A stretch of 32,138 nt of DNA. It comes from UBA4717 sp045577925. GTDB lineage: Bacteria; Bacillota; Clostridia; Oscillospirales; CAG-272. The stretch is taken from positions 1-32,138 of the forward strand of contig JAZNJH010000014.1 of NCBI GenBank assembly GCA_045577925.1, in the 5' to 3' direction. The position numbers and the translations under genes were made by a program. The notes below the pieces were generated by a model, which was given only the letters and a program-made list of their open reading frames with translations, ran no database searches and was not told the DNA's origin. This document shows, piece by piece, positions 31,627 to 32,138 of the stretch. The stretch's first letter is position 1; each line of letters begins with the position of its first letter.

Positions 31627-32138
31627 ATGAACTACATAAGTACGAGAGGTAAGATAACAAGTGAAAACAGCGTGTCTTCGATGTACGCTATCAAAACCGG
31701 TCTCGCGTGCGACGGAGGATTGTTTGTTCCAGAGCAGATTCCGCAGATAAGTGCCGACGATATAGAGAAGCTTTGCTCTCTTGATTATCCTCGCCGTGCG
31801 GCAGACGTGCTCTCGCGCTTTCTGAGTGATTACGATTACGATTATCTGCTTGAAAGTGCAACAAAGGCATACGGCGACGACCGTTTTGTGGGCGGTGCTG
31901 CACCTTTATATAAGCTTGATGAAACGAGAAATGTTCTTGAGCTCTGGCACGGACCTACGTGTGCCTTCAAGGATATGGCGCTCCAGATAATGCCCAGGCT
32001 GTTAACCGGCGCGCTCAAGGGAACGGGCGAAAAGAGAACGGCGTTTATCCTCGTTGCAACTTCGGGCGACACAGGTAAAGCGGCACTTGAGGGCTATAAG
32101 GACATAGACGGCATAAAGATAACAGTGTTCTATCCCGT
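31627..32138 (+). CDS. thrC: Threonine synthase, 5' part only (cut by window end)
   Basis: Converts O-phosphohomoserine to threonine with pyridoxal phosphate. The first 170 residues are present and the gene runs off the window. Visible are YISTRGK at the start, GLFVPEQIP, and LELWHGPTCAFKDMALQ with the cofactor lysine at about 115, followed by VATSGDTGKAALEGY. These are characteristic of the longer bacterial/yeast-type ThrC. GGAGG at 31612-31616 stands ten bases before the ATG. It follows the M19 gene by 23 bases and is likely co-transcribed. It has no stop codon in the window. Confidence 0.93.
   Translation, partial: MNYISTRGKITSENSVSSMYAIKTGLACDGGLFVPEQIPQISADDIEKLCSLDYPRRAADVLSRFLSDYDYDYLLESATKAYGDDRFVGGAAPLYKLDETRNVLELWHGPTCAFKDMALQIMPRLLTGALKGTGEKRTAFILVATSGDTGKAALEGYKDIDGIKITVFYP

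Overview
The window looks like chromosomal core DNA from an endospore-forming, low-to-moderate G+C Firmicute, most likely an anaerobic gut-type member of the Clostridia. Support for this: a forespore sigma factor SigG, a WalR-WalK-YycH-YycI type wall-stress operon, the redox repressor Rex, a DnaD/DnaI-like helicase-loading pair, an S-layer-homology surface protein, heavy use of ATA and AGA codons, and Shine-Dalgarno sites before almost every gene. I see no phage, insertion sequence, plasmid functions or CRISPR array. Genus cannot be fixed from sequence reading alone.

Layout. 1-1366: a hairpin and a candidate SigF promoter, then sigG (+), then a small repeat-bearing spacer ending in a shared terminator. 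1367-11213 (all minus): one long cluster read right to left. It runs rluA-type pseudouridine synthase, DUF3810 membrane protein, a lipid-free secreted protein with a degenerate deacetylase domain, walR, walK, yycH-like, yycI-like, and then murA behind its own candidate promoter. 11355-18246 (+): a probable operon from one good SigA promoter. Its genes are galU, dCMP deaminase, low-molecular-weight tyrosine phosphatase, rimI, tsaD, rex, dnaD-like, dnaC/dnaI-like and gph, ending in a 21-bp perfect terminator shared with a convergent AlaX-like editing gene (minus). 19517-23097 (+): ECF sigma factor, a membrane protein in the anti-sigma position, and a secreted YcdB/SLH protein. 23098-23460: a small array of hairpins joined by ATTTCAC, then tRNA-His and tRNA-Arg (minus) from a perfect consensus promoter. 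23553-25159 (+): pepD-type dipeptidase. 25201-25640 (minus): a tiny ribbon-helix-helix gene preceded by a structured leader with mutually exclusive terminator and antiterminator folds. 25779-32138 (+): secA, rbgA (ylqF), rnhB, yraN, an M19 dipeptidase, and a threonine synthase cut by the window end.

How the genes fit together. The minus cluster joins a cell-wall two-component system with its membrane regulators, wall precursor synthesis (MurA) and two envelope proteins of unknown role. The galU operon is a housekeeping mix: sugar nucleotides, dUMP supply, tRNA t6A modification, redox control and helicase loading. The ECF cassette looks like a self-contained surface-signalling unit. The secA operon combines protein export, ribosome assembly and RNA/DNA hybrid removal.

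The best candidates for something undescribed are the attenuator-like leader at about 25451-25608, the ATTTCAC hairpin array at 23117-23200, the catalytically dead NodB-like protein in the wal cluster, and the ECF/YcdB-SLH cassette.
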